A DNA stretch of 64,000 nucleotides from Chordicoccus furentiruminis (GCF_019355395.1 NZ_CP048829.1:186001-250000); one strand, 5' to 3'. Numbered from the stretch's first letter, positions 54,016 through 62,420 are shown. Numbers and translations are program-made. Notes: a model not told the origin generated them from the sequence alone.

Positions 54016-54073
54016 ATCATCCGGCCGTCTCATCAGAGAGCGAACCGGCATTGTCCGGTTTTATCCGGCGTTT

Positions 54074-54910
54074 TCATTCCGCCGCCGACTCAGCCGTTTC
54101 CACGGCAGAGGAAGCGCCGCTTTCCGTATCATCGCCGATGTACTTGTCGATGATCTTGTTCAGCTCGCCGCTGTCCTTCAGATCCTTGATCACACCGTTG
54201 ACCACGTCGACGAGGTCGCTGCCCTTGGGCATCGCGATTGCATACTCCTCTTCGGTCAGCGCGTCATCCAGCTTCACGACCTTGTCCGCATTCTTTGCAG
54301 CCAGCTTCTCCGCCGGATAATCGTCGATGACCACCGCGTCCAGACGGCCCGCAATCAGGTCGGAGACGGCGTCCATTCCCTTCGGATAGCGCTTGACTTC
54401 CTTGACCTTCACATCGCTCGATCCGTCGTCATTCGTGCAGTAGGTGTCGCCGGTCGTGCCCTGCTGAACGCCGACCGTCTTGCCGTTCAGATCCTCTCTT
54501 GTTTTGATGTCGCTGTCCTTCGCGACAATGATCGCCTGGGAGGCGTTGAAATAGGGATCCGAGAAATCCACGTTCTTTTTCCGGTCCTCGGTAGCCGTCA
54601 TGCCGGCCGCGATGAAATCCGCCTTACCGGCGTTCATGCTTGGGATCAGAGAATCAAACGCAATATCGCTGACTTCCAGCTTCACCCCGAGCTTGTCCGC
54701 GATCGCCTGGCTGAGGTCGATATCGATGCCGACGATCTCATCGCCGTCCTTATACTCAAAGGGCTCGAATTCCGCGTTCGTCGTCATCTGGATCTTGCCC
54801 GCCTTCTTGATCGCCTCGACCTGATCCGTTGCCGCCGGGACCGCAACCGCCGTCATGGAAATCGCCGTCACCGCCGCGAGAAGCAGCGCTGTCAGTTTCA
54901 TGCTTTTCAT
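54074..54910 (-). CDS. Amino-acid ABC importer substrate-binding protein
   Basis: The 278-residue family 3 binding protein starts with a cleavable-looking signal (about residues 1-27) but has no lipobox Cys, unlike most Gram-positive binding proteins. The mature part begins with IKKAGKIQMTTNAEFEPFEY and shows GIDIDLSQAIADKLG, DFIAAGMTATEDRKKNVDFS and DLNGKTVGVQQGTTGD, typical of polar amino-acid binders. The C-terminus is Ser/Ala/Glu-rich. How it stays at the cell surface is unclear. GAAGGAGGG precedes the ATG. Confidence 0.9.
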   Translation of the reverse strand: MKSMKLTALLLAAVTAISMTAVAVPAATDQVEAIKKAGKIQMTTNAEFEPFEYKDGDEIVGIDIDLSQAIADKLGVKLEVSDIAFDSLIPSMNAGKADFIAAGMTATEDRKKNVDFSDPYFNASQAIIVAKDSDIKTREDLNGKTVGVQQGTTGDTYCTNDDGSSDVKVKEVKRYPKGMDAVSDLIAGRLDAVVIDDYPAEKLAAKNADKVVKLDDALTEEEYAIAMPKGSDLVDVVNGVIKDLKDSGELNKIIDKYIGDDTESGASSAVETAESAAE

Positions 54911-54968
54911 ATCGTTTTCCCTCCTTCAGAAAATGCCGTTTCCGGTGTTTCTTTGATCATTCTGTCGT

Positions 54969-54997
54969 ATTTTAATATTTCACCGTACTAAAGTCAA
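54969..54997 (-). promoter_or_regulatory. Promoter of the amino-acid importer operon
   Basis: TTGACT (54997-54992), 17 bases, then TAAAAT (54974-54969) on the minus strand. Confidence 0.7.
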
Positions 54998-55028
54998 CCT
55001 CTGCCCTGGATTTCCCTCAATTCCCCAC

Positions 55029-55057
55029 TTGAACGGACCTGAAAGAATTGTTATGAT
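55029..55057 (+). promoter_or_regulatory. Promoter of the DUF4364 gene
   Basis: TTGAAC (55029-55034), 17 bases, then TATGAT (55052-55057). It diverges from the importer promoter 32 bases away. Confidence 0.7.
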
Positions 55058-55108
55058 AGTAAAACGGTTCACTGAGAGAACGCGGTGTCCCGGATGGAAG
55101 GAGTCATC

Positions 55109-55621
55109 ATGGCGGAAGGTCTCACGCTCTACAAGCTCATCATTCTGTATATGCTGCGCAAGGTGAATTTTCCTCTTTCCAACACGCAGATCACCGATTT
55201 TATGACCGAAAAGGAATACACGGACTATTTTCACGTTCAGGAGGCCATCAATGACCTCGTGGACGCGAAGCTGATCACGGCGGAGAAGATCCGCAATATG
55301 TCCCAGTACACCGCGACGATGGAGGGGGAGAAGACGCTGGAGTATTTCAGCGGCGAGATCGCCTACGCCATCAAGCGCGACATCGATACCTATCTCCGTG
55401 AGAATGCATTTGAGCTCCGGAACGAAAGCTGCACACTCGCCGACTACGAGATGACCGGAGACGGGGGATACGCAGTCCACTGCCGAGTCAATGAGGGGAA
55501 AGAAACGCTGATTGATCTCACAATCAACGTGACCACTCAGGAGGAGGCCGAGCGTGTCTGCACGAAATGGCCGGTAAAATCCCAGGACATCTACATGACG
55601 ATCATGACGACGCTGCTCTGA
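55109..55621 (+). CDS. DUF4364 family protein
   Basis: This 170-residue soluble protein matches DUF4364, a Clostridia-specific family. The first 90 residues look like a winged helix (LYKLIILYMLRKVNFPLSN, then HVQEAINDLVDAKLITAEKI), so a regulatory DNA-binding role is plausible. The C-terminal part is alpha/beta without recognisable motifs. The ATG at 55109 has AAGGAG 5 bases upstream. Confidence 0.85.
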   Translation: MAEGLTLYKLIILYMLRKVNFPLSNTQITDFMTEKEYTDYFHVQEAINDLVDAKLITAEKIRNMSQYTATMEGEKTLEYFSGEIAYAIKRDIDTYLRENAFELRNESCTLADYEMTGDGGYAVHCRVNEGKETLIDLTINVTTQEEAERVCTKWPVKSQDIYMTIMTTLL

Positions 55622-55651
55622 AAAAAAGCAGCCGTCTCACGAAAGAATGAC

Positions 55652-55729
55652 CGGAGCGGAACCGCCCGTACGGCCCTGCAGCCCGTCCGTCACGGGTCCG
55701 GGGCCGTCACGCGGTTCCGCTCCGTTTTC
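55652..55729 (+). terminator. Terminator after the DUF4364 gene
   Basis: A 13-bp outer stem (CGGAGCGGAACCGC with GCGGTTCCGCTCCG) encloses a branched GC-rich loop and is followed on the plus strand by TTTTCAC. Confidence 0.65.
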
Positions 55730-55745
55730 ACACCCTTATGTCCGG

Positions 55746-57083
55746 TCAGACCGGCTTCTTTTCATCCGCGTGCTCTTTCAGAAACGCAAGGCGCGTCCGT
55801 ATCTTCGCCTCATATCCCATCTCCGTCGGCTCATAAAAGACGGCGTCCCGGATTTCGTCCGGCAGGTACTGCTGCCGCACGTAGTGATTCGGAAAATCAT
55901 GAGCGTACAGATAGCCGATGCCGTGACCAAGCGAATCATGCCCGGCGTAATGGGCGTCCTGGAGATGAACGGGTACAGTCGTCTTCACTTCCCTCACCGA
56001 ACGCCTCGCCGCAAAGACGGCCTCTGTGCAGGCGTTGCTCTTCGGCGCGCAGGCGACATAGATCGCGGCCTGCGAGAGAATCAGCTGGGACTCGGGCAGG
56101 CCGATCCGCTCAACCTCCTGCGCCGCGCTCGCCGCGACCACCATCGCCATCGGATCGGCGTTTCCGACATCCTCGGAGGCGCAGATCATGATCCGCCTGG
56201 CGATGAAGCGGATGTCCTCGCCCGCCTCCAGCATCTTCGCGAGATAGTAGACAGCCGCGTCGGGATCCGAGCCGCGCATGCTCTTGATGAAGGCGGATAT
56301 CGTATCATAATGCTGATCTCCGTTCTTGTCATAGTGCACGGCCCGTCTCTGAATGCAGTCTTCAGCGGTCGTAAGATCAATCACCACGGTTCCGTCCTGC
56401 CTTCTGTCCGTCGTCATCACCGCCAGCTCGATGGCATTGAGTGCGGTCCGCGCATCACCGCCGGCCATATCAGACAGAAAAGACCGGGCCTCCGGCGTGA
56501 GGACCGCCCGGTAGCTGCCCAGTCCCCGGTCCGGATCTTTCATCGCCCGATCCAGCAGCGTCCCGATATCCTCCTTTGACAGCGGCTTCAGCTCGAAAAC
56601 CGTGGAACGCGACAGCAGCGCCGCGTTGACCTCGAAGTACGGGTTTTCCGTCGTCGCCCCGATCAGCGTCACGGTACCGTCCTCGACAAACGGCAGAAGA
56701 TAGTCCTGCTGGGCTTTGTTGAAGCGGTGAATCTCATCGATAAAAAGGATCGTGCGTTTTCCGTAGCCTCCCATCGAACGTTTCGCGCCTTCGACCACCT
56801 CTTCCATATCCTTTTTTCCCGATGTCGTCGCGTTGAGCTGACGGAACTCCGCATGCGTGGTATGCGCAATCACTTTTGCAAGCGTTGTCTTTCCTGTTCC
56901 CGGCGGTCCATAGAAAATCACCGAGGTGAGCCGGTCCGCCTTGATCGCCCGGTAAAGCAGCCGCCCTTTCCCGATGATATGCTGCTGCCCGACCACCTCA
57001 TCCAGCGTTCGAGGTCGCATCCGGCTCGCGAGCGGCGATTCCTTCTCGCCGTTCTTCTGATTCATATAATCGAAGAGATCCAT
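55746..57083 (-). CDS. rarA: Replication-associated recombination protein RarA/MgsA
   Basis: The 445-residue AAA+ ATPase acts at stalled replication forks. It shows [14 protein letters not shown], Walker [11 protein letters not shown], Walker [17 protein letters not shown], sensor 1 LIGATTENP and the sensor 2 region [12 protein letters not shown], then the MgsA tetramerisation domain at the C-terminus. The ATG at 57083 has AAAGGAG 6 bases upstream; a frame extension to 57122 lacks one. Confidence 0.94.
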   Translation of the reverse strand: MDLFDYMNQKNGEKESPLASRMRPRTLDEVVGQQHIIGKGRLLYRAIKADRLTSVIFYGPPGTGKTTLAKVIAHTTHAEFRQLNATTSGKKDMEEVVEGAKRSMGGYGKRTILFIDEIHRFNKAQQDYLLPFVEDGTVTLIGATTENPYFEVNAALLSRSTVFELKPLSKEDIGTLLDRAMKDPDRGLGSYRAVLTPEARSFLSDMAGGDARTALNAIELAVMTTDRRQDGTVVIDLTTAEDCIQRRAVHYDKNGDQHYDTISAFIKSMRGSDPDAAVYYLAKMLEAGEDIRFIARRIMICASEDVGNADPMAMVVAASAAQEVERIGLPESQLILSQAAIYVACAPKSNACTEAVFAARRSVREVKTTVPVHLQDAHYAGHDSLGHGIGYLYAHDFPNHYVRQQYLPDEIRDAVFYEPTEMGYEAKIRTRLAFLKEHADEKKPV

Positions 57084-57182
57084 GCTCCGCTCCTTTGAAA
57101 GAGACGGGCGGCGGCCTGTCATGCGCTCACCGCGCGCAGCCGCCGTCTTTCCGTCAGAACGGGCCCGTCCGTCTCCTATGCA

Positions 57183-57252
57183 AAGGGCTGCCGCAGACGG
57201 CGCTGTCCCGGCGGATTGTCTCCGCCGGAGCCGCGCCGTTTCTGCGGCAGCC
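57183..57252 (-). terminator. Terminator of the infC-rpmI-rplT operon
   Basis: A long stem (GGCTGCCGCAGA and CGGCGC paired with GCGCCG and TCTGCGGCAGCC) with an inner CCGGCGG/CCGCCGG hairpin lies about 40 bases past rplT. The T-run on the minus strand is short (CTTTGC). Confidence 0.6.
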
Positions 57253-57290
57253 TCTTATGTGGTTCGTTTCGCCATGCCTGCTTTCGGGCT

Positions 57291-57647
57291 TTACGCCAGT
57301 GCCGCCTTCGCGGTCTCCGCGAGGGTCTTGAAGCCCTCCGGATCATTCACGGCGATGTCAGCCAGCACCTTGCGGTTGATGTCGACGTTCGCCGCCTTCA
57401 GACCATGCATGAAATTGCTGTAGTTCATCCCGTTCAGTCTCGCCGCCGCGTTGATACGCGCGATCCAGAGCTTTCTGAAATCTCTCTTTCTCTGCTTGCG
57501 GCCCGCATACGCGCTGGCCAGCGCACGCATCACGGACTGCTTCGCTACTCTGTACTGCTTGGAACGGGCACCGTAATAGCCCTTTGCCAGCTTCAGTACC
57601 CGGTTATGCTTCTTTTTGGCATTTAAGCCGCCTTTAATTCTCGCCAT
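57291..57647 (-). CDS. rplT: 50S ribosomal protein L20
   Basis: The 118-residue protein begins [20 protein letters not shown] and contains [16 protein letters not shown], the L20 signature. It binds 23S rRNA early in large-subunit assembly and in many Bacillota represses its own operon at the leader. It lies 24 bases after rpmI. Confidence 0.97.
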   Translation of the reverse strand: MARIKGGLNAKKKHNRVLKLAKGYYGARSKQYRVAKQSVMRALASAYAGRKQRKRDFRKLWIARINAAARLNGMNYSNFMHGLKAANVDINRKVLADIAVNDPEGFKTLAETAKAALA

Positions 57648-57671
57648 CTCTTATACCTCCACGTATGCGAA

Positions 57672-57869
57672 TCAGAAATACGGTAAAATTTTCTTCATGA
57701 CCTTAGCGTTCGTCGGATCCGTGATCGTCGCATGACGCAGGTTGCGCTTCGTCTTGCGGTCCTTCTTGGTTAAGATATGGCTCTTATAAGCTTTCATTCT
57801 CTTGAGCTTACCGCTTCCGGTTGCGTGGAAACGCTTCGCAGCGGCTCTCTTTGTCTTCATCTTCGGCAT
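57672..57869 (-). CDS. rpmI: 50S ribosomal protein L35
   Basis: This 65-residue basic protein starts [20 protein letters not shown], the L35 signature. It lies between infC and rplT in the conserved order, 18 bases after infC. Confidence 0.97.
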   Translation of the reverse strand: MPKMKTKRAAAKRFHATGSGKLKRMKAYKSHILTKKDRKTKRNLRHATITDPTNAKVMKKILPYF

Positions 57870-57887
57870 GATAGAATCTCCTCTCTG

Positions 57888-58394
57888 TTATTTTTTCTCT
57901 GACAGGAACATGGTCATGAATCTGCCTTCCATCTTCGGCGGTTTGTCTACAACAGCGATGTCGGAAAGCTTGGCGGCGAAGTCATCCATCATCGGGCGGG
58001 AGGCCTGCGTATGGGCCATCTCCCGGCCACGGAAGCGGATGCTCACCTTGACCTTGTTGCCCTTCTCGAGAAACTTGCGCGCGGCACCGACCTTTGTGTT
58101 CAGGTCGTTGGTGTCGATGTTCGGAGACATACGGATCTCCTTGATCTCCACGATCCTCTGTTTCTTGCGCGCTTCCTTCTCCTTACGGGACTGCTCATAA
58201 CGAAACTTGCTGTAATCGATAATCTTGCAGACTGGCGGCTGCGCCTTCGGCGCGATCTTCACCAGATCAAGTCCCACCGCATCAGCCTTTGCCTGGGCTT
58301 CACGCGCGGACATGATGCCCAGCTGTTCACCGTTCTCTCCGATCAGACGGATCTCGCGATCACGAATCTGCTCGTTAATCATACAATCGCTTAT
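57888..58394 (-). CDS. infC: Translation initiation factor IF-3, probable AUA start
   Basis: IF-3 prevents subunit joining and checks start codons on the 30S subunit. The protein shows RLIGENGEQLG, PPVCKIIDYSKFRYEQ, and the C-terminal VKVSIRFRGREMAHTQ. The first ATG (58382) lies 21 bases after the strong GAGGAGG site, too far for normal initiation. An in-frame ATA at 58394-58392 lies 9 bases after it and gives the leader ISDC before MINEQIRD, matching the clostridial ISEL-MINEQIRD pattern. infC commonly uses a rare start codon so that IF-3 represses its own synthesis. With ATA the product is 168 residues; with ATG, 164. Confidence 0.9.
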   Translation of the reverse strand: MSDCMINEQIRDREIRLIGENGEQLGIMSAREAQAKADAVGLDLVKIAPKAQPPVCKIIDYSKFRYEQSRKEKEARKKQRIVEIKEIRMSPNIDTNDLNTKVGAARKFLEKGNKVKVSIRFRGREMAHTQASRPMMDDFAAKLSDIAVVDKPPKMEGRFMTMFLSEKK

Positions 58395-58502
58395 TGTTAC
58401 TTCCCTCCTCAGATCTTGTGCCGATGTCCGTCAGACAAGCAGCCTTTTTCATCCGGACTGCGGCTGTCAGAACGCCGCCCCTCCGTATCCGTAAGACCGC
58501 AT

Positions 58503-58535
58503 GCAAAAAGCGGGCGGTCAGAGACCACCCGCTTT
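58503..58535 (-). terminator. Attenuator terminator in the infC leader
   Basis: A 13-bp stem (58507-58519 with 58523-58535, one wobble, 3-base loop) is followed on the minus strand by CTTTTTGC. It lies about 100 bases downstream of the promoter and 110 upstream of infC, so readthrough must be controlled, perhaps by L20 or IF-3 level. Confidence 0.72.
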
Positions 58536-58638
58536 GATCCGGCCGCTTCCGCAGCCGAATTGATTTCGCGTTATCAACGCCCTTCACATCTGTTCCGGGG
58601 TGAGAGTGGTCACTCTGCTTGTTTTTAACAACGTTTAA

Positions 58639-58667
58639 ACTTTACCAGTAAAGAGAACGGCTGTCAA
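58639..58667 (-). promoter_or_regulatory. Promoter of infC-rpmI-rplT
   Basis: A perfect TTGACA (58667-58662), 17 bases, then TAAAGT (58644-58639) with an upstream TGG. The leader is about 240 bases long. Confidence 0.77.
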
Positions 58668-58720
58668 GTGCATTTCCCGAAAAAATCCGGAAAACACTTC
58701 GCAGCCTGGCGGCCCGCTTT

Positions 58721-59278
58721 TTACTTGTTCCGGCCGCAGCAGTACTTGTATTTCTTTCCGCTTCCGCAGGGACAGGGATCGTTGCGGCCGATTTTCTTCG
58801 GTTTCACGATAGTCCCTGACTTCTTCTGCTCGAGATAAAGTCGGTGCTGCTCTTCCTTCGTGAAGATTCCGTCCCACTCCGGCAGATTATAGAGCCAGTC
58901 GGCCTTCGCGTCCACCATGTTCTTATACAGCTTCTCCTTGTCGAACGCCAGCGAAACCTCCGTGTTCTCGTCCATCGTCTCGATCGGATTGGCTTCCTTC
59001 AGCGAATCGTTGATGCCGTCCAGAAAACCGACCATCACCTCGACGGAAACCTTGTAGCGGTCTGCCAGCTCCTTCACCGTTCCCTTCACCTCCTCATCCG
59101 GGGATGAGAGAAGGAGGCGGTAAATATTCTTCTCGATTTCGAAGTAATCGTTCCAGAAGCGCTTCAGCCACTGCCGGTCCGCCTGCTGGTTATAGGCCTT
59201 GGCTCTCCATTTTCCGAGCAGCGTATTCTCGTCCGCTTTAAGCTCCTCTTCCATCTGCGCAAGTGTTTCGTTCGCCAT
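58721..59278 (-). CDS. SEC-C motif protein
   Basis: This 185-residue protein ends in a SEC-C zinc motif, [19 protein letters not shown], the same module as at the SecA C-terminus. The preceding 155 residues are helical and charged, with no other recognised domain. Stand-alone SEC-C proteins of this type are common in Clostridia; a role in ribosome or secretion-related binding is guessed, not shown. GGGAGAG precedes the ATG. Confidence 0.85.
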   Translation of the reverse strand: MANETLAQMEEELKADENTLLGKWRAKAYNQQADRQWLKRFWNDYFEIEKNIYRLLLSSPDEEVKGTVKELADRYKVSVEVMVGFLDGINDSLKEANPIETMDENTEVSLAFDKEKLYKNMVDAKADWLYNLPEWDGIFTKEEQHRLYLEQKKSGTIVKPKKIGRNDPCPCGSGKKYKYCCGRNK

Positions 59279-59690
59279 GTTTTTCTCTCCCTATAAAGTC
59301 AAGTGATTTTTCCTTTAAAATAAACGATTTCTCAATGTTATATCTCTGCCGAATGAGCCGGAAGGATGGGCATCTCAGAGTATCTGGTACGAGAATAGAG
59401 GTTTTTGGGTATACGAAGCAGAACGTCATCCATCCCGCTATACATGGCCGTTGTATAACCCTTCCCTCTATGGCAGCGCACCTCCCGTATCTACCAGGAT
59501 CACCTTCGGTTCCCCGACGGGTCCTCACTTCCTTCGTTCCGCCTGCCCATAACCAGGGTGTCAGCTTAGCTCCTTTACTGGGTCTTGCCCTATGGAAAAT
59601 ATTCCTGCCGACTACTGGCTCATTCTTTGTTGTTTGCTGACTCCAGCTCCCGCTCACCAGCACCTTTCGGCGGACGTTCCCTGATGAGCT
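59279..59690 (-). other. Non-coding, RNA-like segment beside the IS110 element
   Basis: About 400 bases separate the SEC-C gene from the IS110 flank. On the minus strand 59340-59690 is purine-rich and has short complementary blocks (for example CCCTGG, GGGCAG and GGTGATCCTGG), as in structured RNA. Overlapping open frames of 125-140 codons exist on both strands but lack start sites or domain signs. It could be part of a group II intron, an IS non-coding end, or another structured RNA; I cannot decide. Confidence 0.4.
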
Positions 59691-59725
59691 TCTTTTTTCG
59701 TCACTCCCATAAGGGAGCCGGTCTT

Positions 59726-59788
59726 CTGCTTGTGACCGGGGCCGGACCGACGATATCGGATCAGAGGCCCGGCTCCGGCTGCAAGCAG
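59726..59788 (-). ncRNA. Candidate IS110 bridge-RNA stem-loop, downstream side
   Basis: A stem CTGCTTG/CAAGCAG (59782-59788 with 59726-59732) encloses an internal loop, a GC-rich stem and a terminal GATCCGA/TCGGTC hairpin. It starts 26 bases past the transposase stop. Stem-loops with internal loops in the non-coding ends are the form of IS110-family bridge RNAs, but this is inference from shape only. Confidence 0.35.
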
Positions 59789-59813
59789 TCGTTTCTCTGG
59801 TGCTTTGTTTTTT

Positions 59814-61094
59814 TCAGGCTGCCACAGGCCGCCGGATATCATCCATCAGTTTCCCCGCGTCATAGGTGGCTCCCGTTTTCAAAATCAGGTAGAACACCCG
59901 GACCAGCTTACATGCGACCGCAATCATCGACTGCATCTTCTTCAAAGGATTCTTCTCCCTGGTCGTGTAATACTGGTAGATCGACCGGAATTCCGCGCTA
60001 TGGCTTACCACGCTGACCGCCGCCTCATACAGCACATATCTCAGCCGCTTCTGCCCTCGATAGCTGATGTGGCTTTCTCCCTTATGTTTGCCGGATTCAT
60101 TCTTTACAATGGCATAACCGGCCAGCTTCTGGAGCTGTCTGGGATCATCGAAACGGGTTATATCCCCGACTTCCGCCACAAATCCAGTCACCGTCTTCAG
60201 GCCTACACCTCTGATCTCCAGAAGCTTGTCAACATACGGAACTTTTCTGATTTTGTCCTCGATCAGTGCCATCAGCTCTGCTTCCTGTGCCGTCTGCATC
60301 TTATAATCCGCAAGCAGGATCCGCAGTTCGATCCTGGCCGCTTCCTGTGCGTCCCGACTTCCGATACTGTGTTCTGCCGCCGTTACCAGGGTCTTTGCCC
60401 TCTTCAGTCCGACGCCTCTCAGTTTTGCTTCTCTCCAGATCCGGTTTACACCGTCTACGCCAAGCTTTACGATATCTGCCGGCAGGGGTGCTGCTTCCAG
60501 AACCATAAGACCGCTGACCGCACCAATGTTCCCATAAACGTCTTTGTAATTCGGGAAGTAGATGCTGAACCATCTGGCGATCCGGTTCTTCAATCTTGTG
60601 ATCTCACTCTGCGCAAGTACCTGCAGCCCTGACAGTGCCCGGATCTCTGCGTAAATCCCATCTGGAATATACGGTCGGAAATACCTTCCGTCTTTTACCA
60701 GACCGGCGATCACTTTCGGATCTTTGCGATCATTCTTGGATGGGGTATTGTCATCCAGTTCCTTTGACTTCTTGACGTGATGGGGGTTCACATGCACCGG
60801 CGTCATACCATGATCCTGCAGGAACTTCCCGAGATTGAACCAGTAATGGCCTGTCGGTTCCATGCCCGGCATGACCTTGTCCATCCCGTGTTTCTCCTTC
60901 AGCTCATCGATCCAGGCCCGGAACGTCTCGAACCCTTCCCCGGTGTTGCTGAACTCGAGTGGTTTTCTGGAGAATTCGTATCCCCGCCAGTCAAAAGCCC
61001 TTGCGAAGTGCGTTTCACTTCCGACATCAATGCCAATGATCAAAGTTTTTTCGGTGATAGCTGCAATCTTTGCGTTTTGTGTGGTAGACTTCAT
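59814..61094 (-). CDS. IS110-family transposase (RNA-guided recombinase type)
   Basis: The 426-residue protein has the RuvC-like DEDD domain at the N-terminus (IIGIDVGSETHFAR with the first Asp, later MEPTGHYWF and SKNDRKDPKVIAGL) and the C-terminal Tnp20 domain with LLEIRGVGLKTVTGFVAEVGD, YAIVKNESGKHKG carrying the candidate catalytic Ser, and RLRYVLYEAA. The frame is intact. Members of this family are guided by a bridge RNA encoded in an element end. An SD-like GAGAGG is partly sealed in a hairpin upstream. Confidence 0.92.
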   Translation of the reverse strand: MKSTTQNAKIAAITEKTLIIGIDVGSETHFARAFDWRGYEFSRKPLEFSNTGEGFETFRAWIDELKEKHGMDKVMPGMEPTGHYWFNLGKFLQDHGMTPVHVNPHHVKKSKELDDNTPSKNDRKDPKVIAGLVKDGRYFRPYIPDGIYAEIRALSGLQVLAQSEITRLKNRIARWFSIYFPNYKDVYGNIGAVSGLMVLEAAPLPADIVKLGVDGVNRIWREAKLRGVGLKRAKTLVTAAEHSIGSRDAQEAARIELRILLADYKMQTAQEAELMALIEDKIRKVPYVDKLLEIRGVGLKTVTGFVAEVGDITRFDDPRQLQKLAGYAIVKNESGKHKGESHISYRGQKRLRYVLYEAAVSVVSHSAEFRSIYQYYTTREKNPLKKMQSMIAVACKLVRVFYLILKTGATYDAGKLMDDIRRPVAA

Positions 61095-61097
61095 TTG

Positions 61098-61166
61098 GAT
61101 ACCTCTCTTGTAATGGATTTTGCTAACTGTCGTGGGTCAGCAAATCTTATATTACATTGAGGTATC
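61098..61166 (-). promoter_or_regulatory. Hairpin sealing the IS110 transposase ribosome site
   Basis: On the minus strand GATACCTC (61166-61159) pairs with GAGGTATC (61105-61098), and inner stems TGTAAT/ATTACA and TTTGCTGAC/GTTAGCAAA extend it. The 3' arm contains the GAGAGG ribosome site 4 bases before the ATG. Confidence 0.6.
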
Positions 61167-61406
61167 TTTTCTTTCACCTTCTTTCTGTCGGGGCCCTAAA
61201 TTTAGATCATACAGGAAGCTCCTTTATTCCGCTTCTCTGCACCGGTCTTCTGTCTCCTGCATGTACCGCCCCGTCCTGCCGGCTCAAAACCTCAGTCCTG
61301 ACATGAAGGAATCCGTTGCGATCATCCTGCCGCAAGCGATTCACAGTTTCCCCGACTGCTCCCCACGGCAAGCCGCCGGAGTTCTTTTGATGGTGTTACG
61401 TACACC
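61167..61406. other. Gap between IS110 and the acyltransferase gene
   Basis: About 240 bases with no supported gene. It may include the upstream non-coding end of the IS110 element. A small GGTGT/ACACC hairpin lies near 61391-61405, but without a T-run. Confidence 0.4.
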
Positions 61407-62420
61407 TTATAACACATATTTTCCGAGAAAAGGAATGCGGTATAAAACCCGGACAACTGCAAGGGTGATCACAAAGGTCAGGATCATGAATACCGGAATC
61501 AGAACATAGCCTCCGGCCATAAGCGGGGTGAGATGCAGCACCTTATAGCAGAGATTCAGAAATACCGTATGCATCAGATAAACACCGAATATATATTTTC
61601 TGCACCTTCCGCAGAACCGGTACTCTCCTTTTGCACATGCCGCAATGAGATAAAATATGGAAACACTCATGCCCACAGTCAGCGGAGAATCATATCCGGT
61701 AATCAGATTCCATCCGGACAGCATGCCGGCGGCAAGAAGGAGAAAGCATACGGTCAATCCCGCAGCCGCCATTCTTTTCAGTTTTTCACTGCCTGTACAG
61801 TAAGCCTCAAGATAGTGTCCCAGCAGGAAATAAAACACATAGATCAGAGAAATCGGTATGTATACGCCAAAGTCAAACCCGGTATAAGCGCGGACAGCCG
61901 GGAGAACGGAATTGAACAGCAGCAGCACGATCAGAATATAACGATACGTATTCCGGTCTGCCTGATCCGCAAAAGCTTTCAGCAGCGGAAGGATCAGGTA
62001 CAGCCCGATAAACATATAGAGATACCAGAGATGCGCCCAGGAACGGCCCGTCAGCATATTGACGAAGGCCTGTCCCAGACCTGCCAGGGTGACCGTCCGG
62101 CTGACCATGACGATTTCCATGAAAGCGAACAGCGTTCCGAACAGCGCCAGTGCCAGCACCAGTCTCCGGATATACCTGCAAAGAAGCTGTTTTACGCTGA
62201 TCCGTCTCTTCTTTTCCAGGAAAAGGCTTCCGCTGATCATGACGAAAACCGGCACTCCGGATGCTCCGATCCCTTTCAGAAAATCATAAACTCTGATCTG
62301 CATCGCGGTCATCTGATCCGGCATCACATCCCGTACGCCGGAACAGGTATGCACGAGAATGACCATCATCATTGCAGTCACTCTCGCCAGGTCAAGAAAG
62401 GACTTTCTTTCCGATTCCAT
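61407..62420 (-). CDS. Acyltransferase family 3 membrane protein
   Basis: The 337-residue protein has about ten hydrophobic helices and the acyltransferase-3 pattern: FLDLARVTAMMMVILVHTC with the conserved His in helix 1, VPVFVMISGSLFL, and WYLYMFIGLYLILPLL. Such enzymes O-acetylate or succinylate surface polysaccharides and peptidoglycan. The ATG at 62420 has AAAAGGGG upstream; the extension to 62537 includes the end of the GGDEF remnant. It lies beside the IS110 element, in a rearranged area. Confidence 0.82.
   Translation of the reverse strand: MESERKSFLDLARVTAMMMVILVHTCSGVRDVMPDQMTAMQIRVYDFLKGIGASGVPVFVMISGSLFLEKKRRISVKQLLCRYIRRLVLALALFGTLFAFMEIVMVSRTVTLAGLGQAFVNMLTGRSWAHLWYLYMFIGLYLILPLLKAFADQADRNTYRYILIVLLLFNSVLPAVRAYTGFDFGVYIPISLIYVFYFLLGHYLEAYCTGSEKLKRMAAAGLTVCFLLLAAGMLSGWNLITGYDSPLTVGMSVSIFYLIAACAKGEYRFCGRCRKYIFGVYLMHTVFLNLCYKVLHLTPLMAGGYVLIPVFMILTFVITLAVVRVLYRIPFLGKYVL

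Larger units (their letters stand above)
59726..61166 (-). mobile_element. IS110-family element (minimum extent)
   Basis: One intact IS110-type transposase with structured non-coding DNA on both sides defines the element. IS110 elements lack clear terminal inverted repeats, so the true ends could not be fixed; the limits given are those of the flanking stem-loops. Confidence 0.65.

Noticed and set aside
58395-58632. T-box riboswitch in the infC leader
   Set aside because: A GGGTGGTC segment recalls the T-box sequence, but it is one arm of the terminator and no stem I motifs or specifier loop could be placed.
59238-59663. Overlapping frames of 125-140 codons on both strands
   Set aside because: No ribosome sites, low-complexity composition and no domain; one overlaps the SEC-C gene start.
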